DNA of 64,000 nucleotides from Anaeramoeba flamelloides (taxonomy: Eukaryota; Metamonada; Anaeramoebidae), in contig JANTQA010000032.1 of the NCBI GenBank assembly GCA_027625915.1, positions 10,044,001-10,108,000 of the forward strand, in the 5' to 3' direction. The translations under genes were made by a program, and so were the position numbers. The notes beneath the pieces were generated by a model that worked only from the letters and a program-made list of their open reading frames with translations, searched no databases and was not told where the DNA came from. Of this stretch, positions 1 through 11,447 are shown in pieces; positions within the stretch are counted from its first letter, which is position 1; each line of letters starts with the position of its first letter.

Positions 1-261
1 CAGATCTTATAGTAACATTAAAATACCTTTTAGGATCCCTTTCCAGAGAATATTGCATAAAGAAGTATTTTGATGGCTACACAAGTGCGATAAAAGAATC
101 AACTGTTAAAAATACCCTAAAAACTCTACTATTTACGAGACTTTGATTTAGCAGTAAAGCATGAATGGGAAAGTACACGTTATATAGAAAAAAAGAGTAT
201 GTAAGTAAGAATATATTCGGGATTATGTTTATAAAAAAATTACAAATAAGGATTTTTCATA

Positions 262-741
262 CAGTGGTGTAAATAACCCGTGTTTTTTATTTTAACCCAT
301 TACTAAAATTTAACTCAGGCAAAAAATATTGGCTGACTCTAGAAATAAAAGAAACAAATTAATGGGATGACAGGAGTATATAAACAAGAAATAGGGTTCT
401 TTAAATAAATTTTAAATAGGAATTATGAAGATATTGGAAAGATTAAAATGTAATTTTTTGACAAAAAAATTAGAGAAAATTTCATTTTTTTGAATTTTGA
501 TAAAAAAGTCATTTTTATCTCAGAATTTTGAAAATATGACGAATTTTTTAAAACAAAAGCATTTAATATTATTGAGCCATTTTGATTAATCAAAGATCTA
601 ACCTCTAAATTAAATTTAAATCCGAGCCAAGAATATATCTGAGTCTTCCTATCATCAAATACCCAATTCTGAAAAAAAAAAACACGAGTTAAATTTTAGT
701 AATAGGTAAAAGGTTGTCAACACGGGTTATTTACACCACTG
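262..741. mobile_element. Tc1/mariner-type MITE
   Basis: The left end reads CAGTGGTGTAAATAACCCG and the right end is its exact reverse complement. The inverted similarity continues, with interruptions, for about 58 bases into each side. Both ends are flanked by TA (260-261 and 742-743), the target duplication typical of Tc1/mariner elements. The 480-bp interior has no transposase frame, so this is a non-autonomous element. The nearly perfect termini suggest it is fairly young. Confidence 0.88.
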
Positions 742-1139
742 TACACATATATTTTTTTGAAAATTTCATTTTCAAATTATTCACTTGCTATGACTTTTAT
801 TTATTTTTACCAAGTTTGTTTAATTTTGTTTTAATTCTTATTTGTGAAAATCTTTATTTTATTTTTTTTTTTTTATTGGTTTTGGTTCGATTCAAGAAAC
901 ATCTTTTTCAAAGAATTACAAAAAAATTATTTTTTCATTTTATCTCTTATATACAAACCCCATTTCAAAAATTTTAAACCACCTGAAAAAATAAATTGAA
1001 AAAAAATATATCTCCTTTAGTATTCAGGAACGACATATAATTATATCTGATTTCTAACCCACTTTTAAATCATTCTAAATATATACAAACCTGAGATTTT
1101 ATAAATTAAAAAAAAAATAAAACCTAAAAACAAAAAAAA

Positions 1140-1325
1140 AGTGTGTCAAAATTTTTAAAATGAGTATTACCGATCTTTTATTACTGAACTTTCACTGAAA
1201 AAAAGGCGAATATCAAGATTTTTTATGAATAAAAAAATTCATTTTCAAAGATACTACATGGTCACAATTTTCATTGTGATAATTGGTCTTTTTGAAAGAT
1301 CTTTTTTTTTTTGACATGATCTTTC
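1140..1325 (+). repeat. Dispersed repeat, copy 1 (inverted relative to 9370-9560)
   Basis: This stretch matches the reverse complement of 9370-9560, including a shared block around 1245-1290 containing TTTTCAAAGA and GGTCACAATTTTCAT. The similarity exceeds what AT-rich composition would give and runs over about 180 bases. The boundaries are uncertain and no coding capacity is visible. Confidence 0.6.
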
Positions 1326-1647
1326 TCCAAAAAACAAAGTATAAAAAAAAAAACAACAATTGAAAAAAAGAAAGAAAAAGAAAATAAAAGAAAAAAAAGG
1401 AAAAATAAAAAATTGCAAAATTAGAAAAAATGTTTCTGATCTAAAAAAGCGAAAGAAAATTTTTTTGATTAAAAGACAGAATAATCTTCAAACAGCTTCC
1501 TTTAAAATTATAACGCGAGTCAAAATTTTTGAAAAATAGTTATTTTAAAAACTTTATTTTCTTCCCACAACCAATTAAATACCCACCCCCCACTTTTTTT
1601 TATTATCTACACAATAAAAACTTAGATACCAAACTTGAAGTTTATTT

Positions 1648-2190
1648 TAAACCATATTCGAAAATTTTGGACATAGTTTAAGCAGTTGAAAGAACGACAA
1701 GGCTGTACTGTACTTTAAATTCAATTAGGTATGAATTTTGATTTTACAATCTATTTCATTTTTTTGTCTTTTTTGTTTTGTTTTCATTTTCTTTTTTGTA
1801 GTTACGTAATCTTTTTGGTTAGATCTGAATTTTTTTTCAATGGTTGACAGAAGGTTAGGTTTGAGTTTGTTTAATTGAAAAATAACATACAATTGGTAGA
1901 CAGTATCTTTACATTTGATCGATCAACAATTGTTTGTGAAATTTCAACAAATTTACCAATGTATTTTTTGTTCAGCAAGTTTCATCATATTGGACACACC
2001 GGTTTTAATTTTTGAGAATTATATATTTTTTTTTCTTTAATTTGAATTAATATCATTACTTATTAAAACATTAATACCGGGTTACTTAAATGTTTTTTTT
2101 TATATTACATTTGGAAAAATACAATAAATTGGTTTTTTTTTTTCTATTTTTGATTTTCTGAGGTGGACAAATTTTTGGAATGGGGTTTAC
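1648..2190 (+). mobile_element. TIR element family B, copy 1
   Basis: The family has termini close to ATTCCAAAAATTTGGACA with the reverse complement at the other end (here GGACAAATTTTTGGAATGG near 2163). The interior matches copy 2 (3545-4066) nearly base for base through the blocks TTTTTGTAGTTA and GATCAACAATTG. No transposase frame remains. Inverted copies lie at 25652-27068 (split by a LINE piece) and 53172-53535. Confidence 0.75.
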
Positions 2191-3059
2191 ATTTGTTTTT
2201 TTCAATATTTTTTAAAAGTTGAAAAATATGATCATATTATTTAATATTTTTTTTTGAAATTGGGTATTTTTAATTGTAAAATGTGATGTACAAATAAATT
2301 ATTGCTTATTTTATCGAATAAAGTGGTGAATTTCGAGATAGGTGGTTTTTTTTTTTTTTTATTTATTTGAGGATTATTTTTTAAAAAGTTAATTAGAAAA
2401 AAAATGTTTAAAATTCCAATAAAATTTAAGAATATTAGGGCGTTATGATTGTTTTATAATTAATATATTAACTATTAAAATATCTTGAAATCAACAATTT
2501 TAAATTTACCAAGAAACTGAGAATTTTTATACAAGAAATTTCAATGAAAGCTATCCAAAAATTTTTTAAAATTTTATTGATTTTAGCACATTTATTGTTT
2601 GTCAAGTCCATTATTTTATGAATATTAACTTTTGTCTGAAGTTTATTTAATTCTCTTATTTTTAAACAACATAACGTTGATCTATCTTTAAAAAAAGTGA
2701 TTTTTTATTTTTGAATGGAATCGAGTTTCGTACTACTTGGATTAAAACTAAAAAAAAAGGCAAAAGATAATTTTCACAAAATTTACCAAAGATTAAATAT
2801 AAGTGTATACACTTAAAAAAAATTCCAATCTAAAAAAGGTAAAAAAACATATAAAAATTATAAAAAAGTTTATAATAATAAGGTTGGAACAAAAAAATTG
2901 AAAATATGTATAAGGTAGTACCAAAAAAGCGAGGCATTTTTTTTTTTGCGTTTCATAAAAATAATCTTTGTTAATGATGGTAATCATTAATCAACAAACC
3001 AAATTAACTTTAATATTTATATCAATTGAACCAACTACTTATATATTTAATTCAAAAAA

Positions 3060-3345
3060 TGTTAGTTGAAATATTCCCAAAAAATGAAAAAAAAAATAGT
3101 ACTTTTTTTGTTTAAAGCAAGGTACGACCAATTTCAATAAAAAATCTGGAAAGATGGAAAGAGAACAAATGATTTTTTAAACATAATAACGCATTTATAT
3201 GTTTTTAATTATATTATAAATTTTTTTGAGATTATGAAAGTTATATAAATGATTGTTTCGATCAAAAAGAAAATAATAAACACCAATTTTCGTACCTAAA
3301 AAAATATCAGATAAAATCGAGATCAGAAATTTTAAATATTTTATT
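3060..3345 (+). repeat. Dispersed repeat, partner at 52750-52990
   Basis: The segment matches 52750-52990 in the same orientation, with shared blocks such as AATTTCAATAAAAAA and CACCAATTTTC separated by equal spacing. It lies immediately upstream of family B copy 2, and its partner lies just left of family B copy 5. No coding potential is visible. Confidence 0.5.
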
Positions 3346-3544
3346 ATGCAATACAGCACTAAGAAACAAATTGAATTATTATCAAGAATCTATATATATT
3401 GATTATGATTTTATATATTTAAATCCTTTTTTGAAGAATGGATTACATAAATATATTTTAAAATAAATTTACCCCACAATCTTGAAATTAGCTTATTCAA
3501 ATTTTTATATCAATAAAATTAACAATAAGTTAAATATATAAAGC

Positions 3545-4066
3545 AAATTCCAAAAATTTGGACACAGTTTAAACGGTTGAAATAATAAAAATACTCCACT
3601 TTTCATCAAATTTGGGATGGATTTTGATTTTAAAATCCATTTCAGTATTTTGTCTTTTTGTTTTGTTTTCATTTCCTTTTTTGTAGTTATGTAATCTGTT
3701 TCGTCAGATCTGGAAATTTTTTTCTATGGTTGATAGAAGGCCAGTGTTAAGTTTTTTCAATAGAAAAATCACATACAATTAGTTTATGTTATCTTTACAT
3801 ATAATCAATCAACAATTGTTGGAGAAATTTCAACAAATAAACCAATACATTTTTTGTTCCGCTCGTTTCATTATTTTGGAGACACCGATTTTTTTTTTTG
3901 ATTTATATTTTTTTCTTTTGTTTGGATGAAAATGATTACTTATAAAAACATTAATACTGTGTAACTTTAAATGAGGTTGTATCTAATTTTGGAAAAATAT
4001 AATAAATTGGGTTTTATTTTGCCTATATTCGTTTTTGGGTGTGTCAAAATTTTTGTAATTGGGTTT
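3545..4066 (+). mobile_element. TIR element family B, copy 2
   Basis: This is the best-preserved family B copy, starting near ATTCCAAAAATTTGGACACA and ending near TGTGTCAAAATTTTTGTAAT, the imperfect inverted partner. The internal sequence parallels 1648-2190 over its whole length. It is about 520 bp and has no open frame, so it is non-autonomous. Confidence 0.78.
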
Positions 4067-4479
4067 ATAATTATGAAACAAAACCAAAAAAGTATATAAA
4101 TACTTGGATTAATAAAGTTGTACTAAATCATACTTTATAAACTGAAACATGCAAGTTCAAATTTATAAAAAGCAATTAAAATTTGAAATCAAGTAATTTC
4201 AATCAATATACAGAAATTCAATTATAAAAACAAATAAAAAAAGTTATATATTCATATATTTGTATTGAAAAGAGGTGGTTCAACAAAATTACCATTTTTT
4301 TACCTGGAGCACTAAACTTGGTATTTACATTTTTTATCTTAGCTATAATTTTAGTAAGATTATAACTCATGGGATAATCTATTCTTTAAAAAATTACAAT
4401 ACAATTTTTTTTTCTTCACAAGAACAAGAAAAAGAGAAAGAAAAACAAGAAACGACGGAGACTAGGATTTCTTGACAAG

Positions 4480-4700
4480 GTTTAAGTGTTCAAGAGCTCT
4501 TAATCTGTTAAAGAGAGAGTTTTGAAGTGAATAAATTTGTAACTCCTAATTCAAAGTTTAGTCAAGAGAATCTTTTAATTACATTCAAAAGAAGTATTTT
4601 AAACTCAATTTATTTATCTGAAATGAGAGAGAAGAAGAAAAAAAAAGAATTGAAATGAAAAAAAGCATTCTTTTTACCCCGAGGAGTTGAGTGGGTTGGT
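4480..4700 (-). mobile_element. LINE 3' tail fragment
   Basis: The bases around 4495-4560 (TCTGTTAAAGAGAGAGTTTTGAAGT and following, given here only in part) match the tail of the LINE remains at 25740-26040 and 53570-53700. Those copies carry LINE coding remains on the minus strand, so this is the 3' end of a copy without its coding part. Confidence 0.5.
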
Positions 4701-5249
4701 GGTTGTTACCCTTTCTGTCGATTTTTTTTGGATTACAGCCATGATTTGTTTTAATAAAGAGATCTTAATATTTGAACAACTATAGATCAGATGAAATAGG
4801 CTAATTTATTAAGACTAAATTTAGAATTTTATAGATGGGTTTAAATATAAAGTACTGAGTTTTTAAGAATAAAAAATTTTTTTCGAAATTTTCTTTTCTG
4901 ATACTTTTTTTTTTTATTTTTATTTTTATTTTTTATTATATTTTTTTTTTCAACACTTATTTGATTTTTTTAATTTTTTATTTATTACAAGTTTCCCAAA
5001 TCTTGTTTTCGCAAAATCCCAGCACAGGATACCAACTCGATAGTAAAAACCCAAACCAAGTAACAACTTGGAAGATTGTACAGAAAGTTCTATTTGGTTC
5101 ACTTTGGTTTCAGATTGCATCATTTGGATTCAATTCTCTCTAATTGATAACTCAAGTTTGATTCTTTTGAGATCTGATCATAAATAAATTTGGTAAAGTC
5201 AGTCATGACCTAGTCTACCAATTCTTATACTCATTTTTTATCCCTTTTA

Positions 5250-5271
5250 CCCCCCCCCCCCCCCCCCCCCC
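5250..5271 (+). repeat. Poly-C run, 22 bases
   Basis: Twenty-two consecutive C residues stand in a region otherwise dominated by A and T. A second run of 15 C lies at 55497-55511. Such runs can form i-motif or, on the other strand, G-quadruplex structures. Their length is also the part of the sequence most likely to be miscounted in assembly. Confidence 0.95.
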
Positions 5272-5937
5272 AAACACCTAAAAAAAGGGGAGAGGATCCA
5301 AAAACTTTAAAAGGTAAATTTTGAAATGTAAAAAGTATAAAAAATCTGAAAAAACTTATATTTTCTGTATCTTGAAAAATGAAAAATTTATTTTTTATTC
5401 TTTTACATTTAAGGTTATGTACTCTTTACAAATTCATTTGACTGTATGCGTATTTTAATTGAAAAGAAATCACATTCGCGGTTGATAGTTCAAATAACTC
5501 GAAAAAATCTATTCCCGATATTATTTTATAGATAAATAAAAATATTTTTTTATTCAGGATATAAATTAAAAATTGATTTTTTTTTAATAATTTTTCCAAA
5601 ACAATAATATTCTATTGTAATAATTAATATTTCAAATCCCCAAAGGCAAACTACCCTTTTAATCAAAATTATTAAATTTTTTGTTTTTGTCAAGAATTTT
5701 TCATCAAAGCTCTTATGGTTAGAAAACTTAAAGTTATAAAGAAAAATTGAAAATAAAAAATTGAAAATAAAAAATTGAAAATAAAAAATTCCTAAAATAG
5801 TTAAAAAATATACAAATTCGGATACATAGTACACCACTTTTCGGAGTCATGTAATACCAATTTATTAATCATAGTTTGTGGAATCTTAATTTATTACTTT
5901 AAATCTTTCTATCGGGTTTTTACTCCTCCTGTTTCAG

Positions 5938-6200
5938 GGGAAGTGTTGTCAAGTGTCGTCAAGTGCCTAGGTTTTCTTGAGGTTTTCTATTTTATTTATT
6001 AAGTGTTCTGGGTTTTTTTGAGGTTTTTTTGAGGTTTTTATTTTATTTGTGAAGGGTTCTAGGGTTTTTTTGCTTTTTGAAATCAACAGAAAATTTTAAT
6101 AAATTTTCGGTATATTTCGAAAAGTAAAAAAAAAAAAAAACAAAAATCTAGAACAATTTTACAAATAAACATAAAACTCAAGAAAACTTAACGACAGTGG
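5938..6200. mobile_element. Fold-back element family D, copy 1
   Basis: The left end carries stacked 10-base repeats (AGTGTCGTCA, AGTGCCTAGG) followed by TTTTCTTGAGGTTTTCTATT. The right end (about 6150-6198), read in reverse complement, starts CTGTCGTTAAGTTTTCTTGA and continues in parallel, giving terminal inverted repeats of roughly 60 bases around a short AT-rich centre. Related copies lie at 28668-29101, 33628-33975, 42383-42561 and 44052-44115. No coding capacity. Confidence 0.7.
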
Positions 6201-6218
6201 ATAATTTTTAATTTCGCC

Positions 6219-6812
6219 CTGTAAATGATATGCCCATACGACCCAAAAAACACAAAAAATGGAAAGCTGATCAAATACTTTCCATTAATACAATTTAAAA
6301 AAACTAAATGAAAAAATAAAAATAAATAAAGTTTCCATTTAAATTTTTCTGAAAACATTTTGTGCCAAAATCGTTGAATTCACACTTGAAATTATGTATA
6401 TTTTTAGATATAATATCTTGTTTTAACTCATTTACTAAAAAAAAATCTAAATTATGGGAATTTTCTTTCCACAAAAGGGACGAATTTGGTCTTCAAATGT
6501 TTTTTTTTAGTTCTAAATGGTAAAATTAAAAAAAAGTTAAACTAAAAGGATAAACCCTCTGGAAAAGTATTCAATTTAATATATTATCTTATTCTTTGAT
6601 TTCAAGCTTTTCTCAACCCCATTTTTTAAAAAAAAAATAAAAAAGTGCATAGTAATTTCAAAAAATATTTTTGATATTCAAAAGTCGGGAGTGTTTTTAT
6701 TCTAAAAAAATAATCCTGGTGGTTAATTGAATTAAATTATAATACTAGATTTCGAAAAATATTAATCAGAAAAAAAATATTGCTTAATTTTATTAAGGAC
6801 ATATAATATTTC
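6219..6812 (+). repeat. Direct repeat family A, copy 1
   Basis: About 590 bases are closely similar to 8172-8765 in the same orientation, beginning at CGACCCAAAAAACAC and ending near AATTTTATTAAGGA. The two copies differ by scattered substitutions and small indels. The internal sequence has no usable frame and no clear inverted termini. Confidence 0.82.
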
Positions 6813-8171
6813 TTTTTACTTAACATTTTAATTATTTTTCTTCTACTCTTTTATATTTAGGAAATTTTCTTTGATTACCCCTTTCTCAAAATAAATAAAT
6901 AAATAAAGCAAACTATCCTTTTCAATTTTATAATATAATATTTTATTTATAATTTTGAGTACAAAAATATAAAGTTGGTTCATTTTAGTTTCCTTTTTAT
7001 ACAAAATTAGTGATTATTTTAATATTAGGTTTGTAAAAAAAATTGATATAGGAAAAAAAAATCAACACGATTTGTAATTAAGAAGGTTACTGAAAAAAAA
7101 AAAGTAAAATAAATTAAAAAAAGAAACAAACTAATTTATAAAAAAAATTCAGTAATTTTTTTTTTCAATAAAATCAACAAAAAAATGAAATCTTCCTGGT
7201 TCTTTAAATGTGATGGGAAGTTTTGGAGATCTTCAAAAATAATCAATTTTTTCAACAAATTTTTCAGGATTATCGAATCAACGAAAAATACAGACCAAAA
7301 AATAGTATTAAAAAAACTGATATTATATTAAATCCAATATATGGTTAAAAACATTTATTTATTCTTTTATTAACAGATTTTGCTTTGGATTTCCAGTAAG
7401 TTATCCAATAAACAACCAGGTTAAATTTTTTACCCGAACCTTCACTTTCACTCTGTGATTTAATTTGTAAAAATCATTTATTGGTTGATTATTTAATTTT
7501 CAAAGTAATCAAACTTTTTGCCCATAAATTAATATTTCAAGAAAGATTTTTGAAAGATACTTGTCAATTTTCATGGGTTGGTATTTTTGGATCATACTTC
7601 AATTTTTCTTATATGTCCGATTTATTCCAAAATTTTTGATTTTTTTTAGGAAAATTTTAATTTTTTTAATTTTTTAATATTTTAAATTTAGAATTTTTTA
7701 ATCTCTTTTAACCACTTATCACGTCTGCTATTTAACTCCTTTCCCAACATTATTTATCAATATATTTCCCCTTTTAAACTTTAGGATGATTAAGGTCACT
7801 CTATATCTTATGCCTTTATGAATGAAATTTAATTTATATATCAAGAAAAATGATTTATTAGAATTTAATTATGAAGGAGAGTCAAAATATTAATCGTTGT
7901 ATGTTTTGAAGGTTTTTGTTAAACATCTATGAATCAAAAAACTTTTGAATCTTAAAAAAAATCTATTGTTATTTGAATAGCTATTTTGTTACCTTTTGTT
8001 GAACATCCCCCCCCCAGACGATTTTTAAGTAGTTATATTTGCTTGAGTTTTAATCAATAATAAGTAGTTATAAACTGGTAACTTTCAACATTAAAATTTG
8101 TATTATCATAGATTTTTAATTTAAATTTTGAAAGTTTGTATTTAAAAAGTTGAATTTTAATTCAAATGTAT

Positions 8172-8765
8172 TTTTGATATGTCCCTACGACCCAAAAAAC
8201 ACTAAAAATGAAAAACTGATCAAATACTTTCCATTAATACAATTAAAAAAACTAAATGATAAAATTAAAATAAATAAAGTTTGAATTTAACTTTTTCTTG
8301 AAAACATGTTTTGCCAAAATCATTGAATTCGAACTTGAAATTATGTATATTTTTAGATACTCTATCTTGTTTTAACTCATTTACAAAAACAAATTCTAAA
8401 TTATGCGAATTTTCTTTTCACAAAAGGCACTAATTTGGTCTTCAAACGTTTTTTTTAGTTTTAAATGGTAAAATTAAAAAACAAGTTCAACTAAAAAGAT
8501 AAACTCTCTGGAAAAGCATTCTAATTTAATATTTTAACTTATTCTTTGATTTCAAATTTTTCTCAACCCCAATTTTTCAAAAAAAAATAAAAAAGTGCAC
8601 AGTAATTTCAAAAAATATTTTCGATATTCAAAAGTTGAGAGTGTTTTTATTCTAAAAAAAATTATCACAGTGTTTAATGGAATTAAGTTATGAACTTAAT
8701 TTCGAAAAATATTAATCAGAAAAAAATAGTGCTTAATTTTATTAAGGATATATTAATATTAATTA
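8172..8765 (+). repeat. Direct repeat family A, copy 2
   Basis: Partner of 6219-6812 in the same orientation, separated from it by about 1.4 kb of unrelated AT-rich sequence. Shared blocks include GATCAAATACTTTCC and TGCCAAAATC. The pair may be two insertions of one element or a local duplication. Confidence 0.82.
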
Positions 8766-8935
8766 AAAATTATTTTTCAAGAGATCGTTTTTATCATTAA
8801 TTAAGTTAAAATTCATTATTTTTGTTTAAATAAGAAGAGTAAGAATTGTTGGTGAAAGTATTAATTTATTAAAAAAATTAACTAATGTAGATTAATTTTT
8901 TTTTAATTAATTGAAAAAGACAAACTTTTTTGTAA

Positions 8936-9007
8936 GGGGATATGGCGTAATGGTAGCGCATTCGGCTCCAAACCGAAAGGTTGTAGGTTCGAGTCCTGCT
9001 ATCCTCA
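8936..9007 (+). tRNA. tRNA-Trp (CCA)
   Basis: A 72-base cloverleaf folds cleanly. The 7-bp acceptor stem GGGGATA/TATCCTC has one G-U pair, followed by discriminator A. The D arm is GCG-loop-CGC, the anticodon stem TTCGG/CCGAA encloses loop CTCCAAA with anticodon CCA, and the T arm GTAGG/CCTGC encloses TTCGAGT. The internal promoter boxes are intact (A box TGGCGTAATGG, B box GGTTCGAGTCC). There is no intron and no encoded CCA tail. It decodes UGG as tryptophan. Confidence 0.97.
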
Positions 9008-9014
9008 TTTTTTT
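9008..9014 (+). terminator. RNA polymerase III T-run terminator
   Basis: Seven T residues follow directly after the discriminator base of the tRNA-Trp gene, the standard stop signal for RNA polymerase III. In a genome this rich in T runs the signal is not selective by itself, but its position fits. Confidence 0.85.
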
Positions 9015-9290
9015 ATTCTAACAATAAAAACAAGTTCAAGACATTGTGTTTGTTCTTAATGACAAACAAGAGCTCTTCTCACTTTATTTGTTTTGAAGAT
9101 CTTTCTTTTTTTTGATCCCATCTTCCAACTACCAAAATTATTTGCAATTTTTTTTTTATTTTTTTCATAATTTTTTTTTTTGCTGTTCTTCTTTTGTTTT
9201 TCTTTTTTTTTGGATTAGAATCATTTTTTCTAATTTTGCAAATTTTTCTTTTGCTTTTTCAAATTTTTGTTTTTCTTTAGTTTTAATTTT

Positions 9291-9329
<39 letters not shown>

Positions 9330-9369
9330 CTTTTTTTCTTTAAATTTTTTTTTATTGATCCAGTTTTTT

Positions 9370-9560
9370 TGAACAAAGTGAAAAAAAAAAAAAAGAGATC
9401 TTCGAGAAGAAAAATAATCACTATGAAAATTGTGACCTGTCATGTCTTTGAAAATGGATTGAATTATTAGAAAAAAAATCTTTCTTGTTCAACTTTTTTT
9501 TCAAATAAAGTCAGTAAATAAAAAATCTGTAATACTCTTTTTAAAAATTGTAACTCGCTT
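9370..9560 (-). repeat. Dispersed repeat, copy 2 (inverted relative to 1140-1325)
   Basis: The reverse complement parallels 1140-1325, sharing GTCACAATTTTCAT and the flanking poly-T blocks. The copy lies about 360 bases downstream of the tRNA gene. It has no frame and its boundaries are uncertain. Confidence 0.6.
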
Positions 9561-9699
9561 TTTTTGAGGTTTTTGGTTTTTATTTTTTTTTTAATTTTTA
9601 AAATATCAGGTTTTTATTTTTTTAGAATGATATATCCGTGTACTACAAACCATATTTAATTTTTTTGTTGTTCTTCATTACTAAAAGATATATATATAT

Positions 9700-10425
9700 A
9701 TATAAACTATTTTTCAAACAAAAGGGCACACCTCTCAAATCGTCAATACCATCGGCTTTGATTGTTAATAAGATAATTACTTATTGGTGATTTTCATTTT
9801 AATTATTCATTTTTTCATTTTTTGCTTTTTTTATTTTTGGAATTGAACAGTTGGAAAATGAAAAAGCAAGATCAGAAGAAACCAATTTGGAAATAATCTA
9901 CCTGTGTATAAAAATGGAAACAGTTTAAGATTGATTTCGAATCAAGATAGAAATAGGAATTAAGAAAGACCATTATTGGATTGATGCATGGAACAAAGAA
10001 AAGAGAAATAAAGAAAAAAAACAATTCCAACAAAGTACCCAGATGAATTGCGGCTTTATATTGAAAATGAGACTTTAAAGAACAAAAGTTTGACGTGTAA
10101 AGAATTATCAATAAAATGTGGACAACTTTTTCCCAATTCGCCTTGTTCAAAGGTTTTTATTGGGTTTTATAATTTTTTTCATTACAATTTACAAAACGAG
10201 ATTTCTCATTTCAAATAAAAGGGCAACACCAATTTTTAAAATATTGAATTTTAATTTTTTATTGTTTTGTTTTAATGAGTTTTAAAGATCCAGTTGAGTG
10301 TTTTTTTATGTTTTAAAGCGTTTCTTATATTTTAGAATGATACTATAATTAATTTGATTCATTTATGAATAATTCTTGAAATTTTTTGTGCCCTTTTATT
10401 TGAAAAAGAGTTTATATATATTGTT
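9700..10425 (+). mobile_element. TIR DNA transposon with HTH remains, family C copy 1
   Basis: The left end near 9705-9732 contains TTTCAAACAAAAGGGCACAC and the right end near 10388-10420 contains its inverse TGCCCTTTTATTTGAAAAAG, so the terminal repeats are about 30 bases. Between about 10023 and 10150 one frame reads a helix-turn-helix-like stretch (YPDELRLYIENETLKNKSL, then TCKELSIKCGQLFP), the kind found at the N-terminus of Tc1/mariner or pogo transposases. The rest of a transposase is missing. Flanking TA-rich DNA hides the target duplication. A second copy lies at 62893-63592. Confidence 0.72.
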
Positions 10426-10469
10426 TTTTTCGATTTATTATTTCTGAGTCACAATTTTTGAAAAAGTGT

Positions 10470-10471
<2 letters not shown>

Positions 10472-10507
<36 letters not shown>
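10472..10507 (+). repeat. (TA)n microsatellite
   Basis: Thirty-six bases of uninterrupted alternating A and T lie just beyond the right end of the family C element. Confidence 0.95.
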
Positions 10508-10511
<4 letters not shown>

Positions 10512-11126
10512 TTATTTTTATGTTAACTTTTCCCAATTGTTGAATTTTTTGATTAAAAATCGGTTTATTTTTTAAAAAATTCTCTTTCGGTTTTAGTTTT
10601 TTTTAAAAATATTGTTTACTAATTATATTTTTCTAATTAAATTCAGAAAAAATGATTTTGGCCATATGTTTGATTTTAGGGTTTTATTAGTGTTTATATT
10701 TATTGAGTATTCTTGAATAATTTTAGATATTATAATTAATATTTGATTAATCTCTAGGATAGAGATTTCCATTATTAAAATCGGTTTCAATACAATAATT
10801 TTACCATATTTTTTTGAATAGTTTTTAATAAAATTGTTGATGTTTTCAATTACTTTTATCAATTTTTTTATGTTTTTTTTTATTTTTTTTTATCTTACAC
10901 CCTCATAAAAGGTGATAAATGTAATCAGTTTTGATACTCTTTAGGTATGTTTTAGAATATACCCCCTTTTCTAATTACAAGTGTTTTGATATAAATTATT
11001 TGAACGGGTCTTTGACATGAAATGATATGTGGTGGATTACAAGTAAAGGGTGTTTTTAACAAAATTTTTCAGGTGACTAGTCATTCTATGATATCTTTTT
11101 AATTCTCCACTTTCTTCTACTTGTTA

Positions 11127-11447
11127 CAGTCCTGTGCCTTTTTAAGACACAAAAAAAATCAAGAAATAAGGCACAAAAAATCCCATTAAGGCACAAAATC
11201 AAAGTGGTCAAAATAAGGCACAATTTTTCTCTGTAATTTCCACGATTACTCATATGTAATATGCTATATATATATATATATATATATATATTGAAGAAAA
11301 CAATCAAACTAACTCTGTAATTATTCGGTGAAATTATATATTGAAATTAGGAAAGTTCCTTAAATCAAAAATTTGTACCTTAAAGTGAACAAAATTTTGT
11401 GCCTTATATGTTGATTTTTTCCTGTGCCTTAAAATGGAACAGGACTG
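11127..11447. mobile_element. TIR element with AAGGCACA subterminal repeats, family G copy 1
   Basis: The left end starts CAGTCCTGTGCCTTTTTAAG and the right end is AAAATGGAACAGGACTG, an imperfect inverse. TA flanks both sides (11125-11126 and 11448-11449). At least four more AAGGCACA or GTGCCTTA boxes are spaced along the interior near the ends, resembling repeated transposase-binding sites. The centre includes a TA microsatellite (11265-11291). No transposase frame is present, so this is a 321-bp non-autonomous element. Confidence 0.82.
11265..11291 (+). repeat. (TA)n microsatellite
   Basis: Twenty-seven bases of alternating T and A lie in the interior of the family G element. Confidence 0.95.

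Larger units (their letters stand above)
1..8935. other. Gene-free tract with inverted-repeat elements
   Basis: No credible coding exon was found. All open frames are short and made of AT-rich low-complexity residues. The tract holds a TA-flanked inverted-repeat element (262-741), a repeat shared inverted with 9370-9560 (1140-1325), two copies of a TIR element (1648-2190 and 3545-4066), a LINE tail fragment (about 4480-4700), a 22-base C run (5250-5271), a fold-back element (5938-6200) and two copies of a 590-bp direct repeat (6219-6812 and 8172-8765). A higher-complexity patch at 4985-5240 has no sustained frame. Confidence 0.7.

Noticed and set aside
4985-5240. Higher-complexity patch that looked exon-like
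   Set aside because: Both strands are interrupted by stops in all frames and no motif is recognisable.
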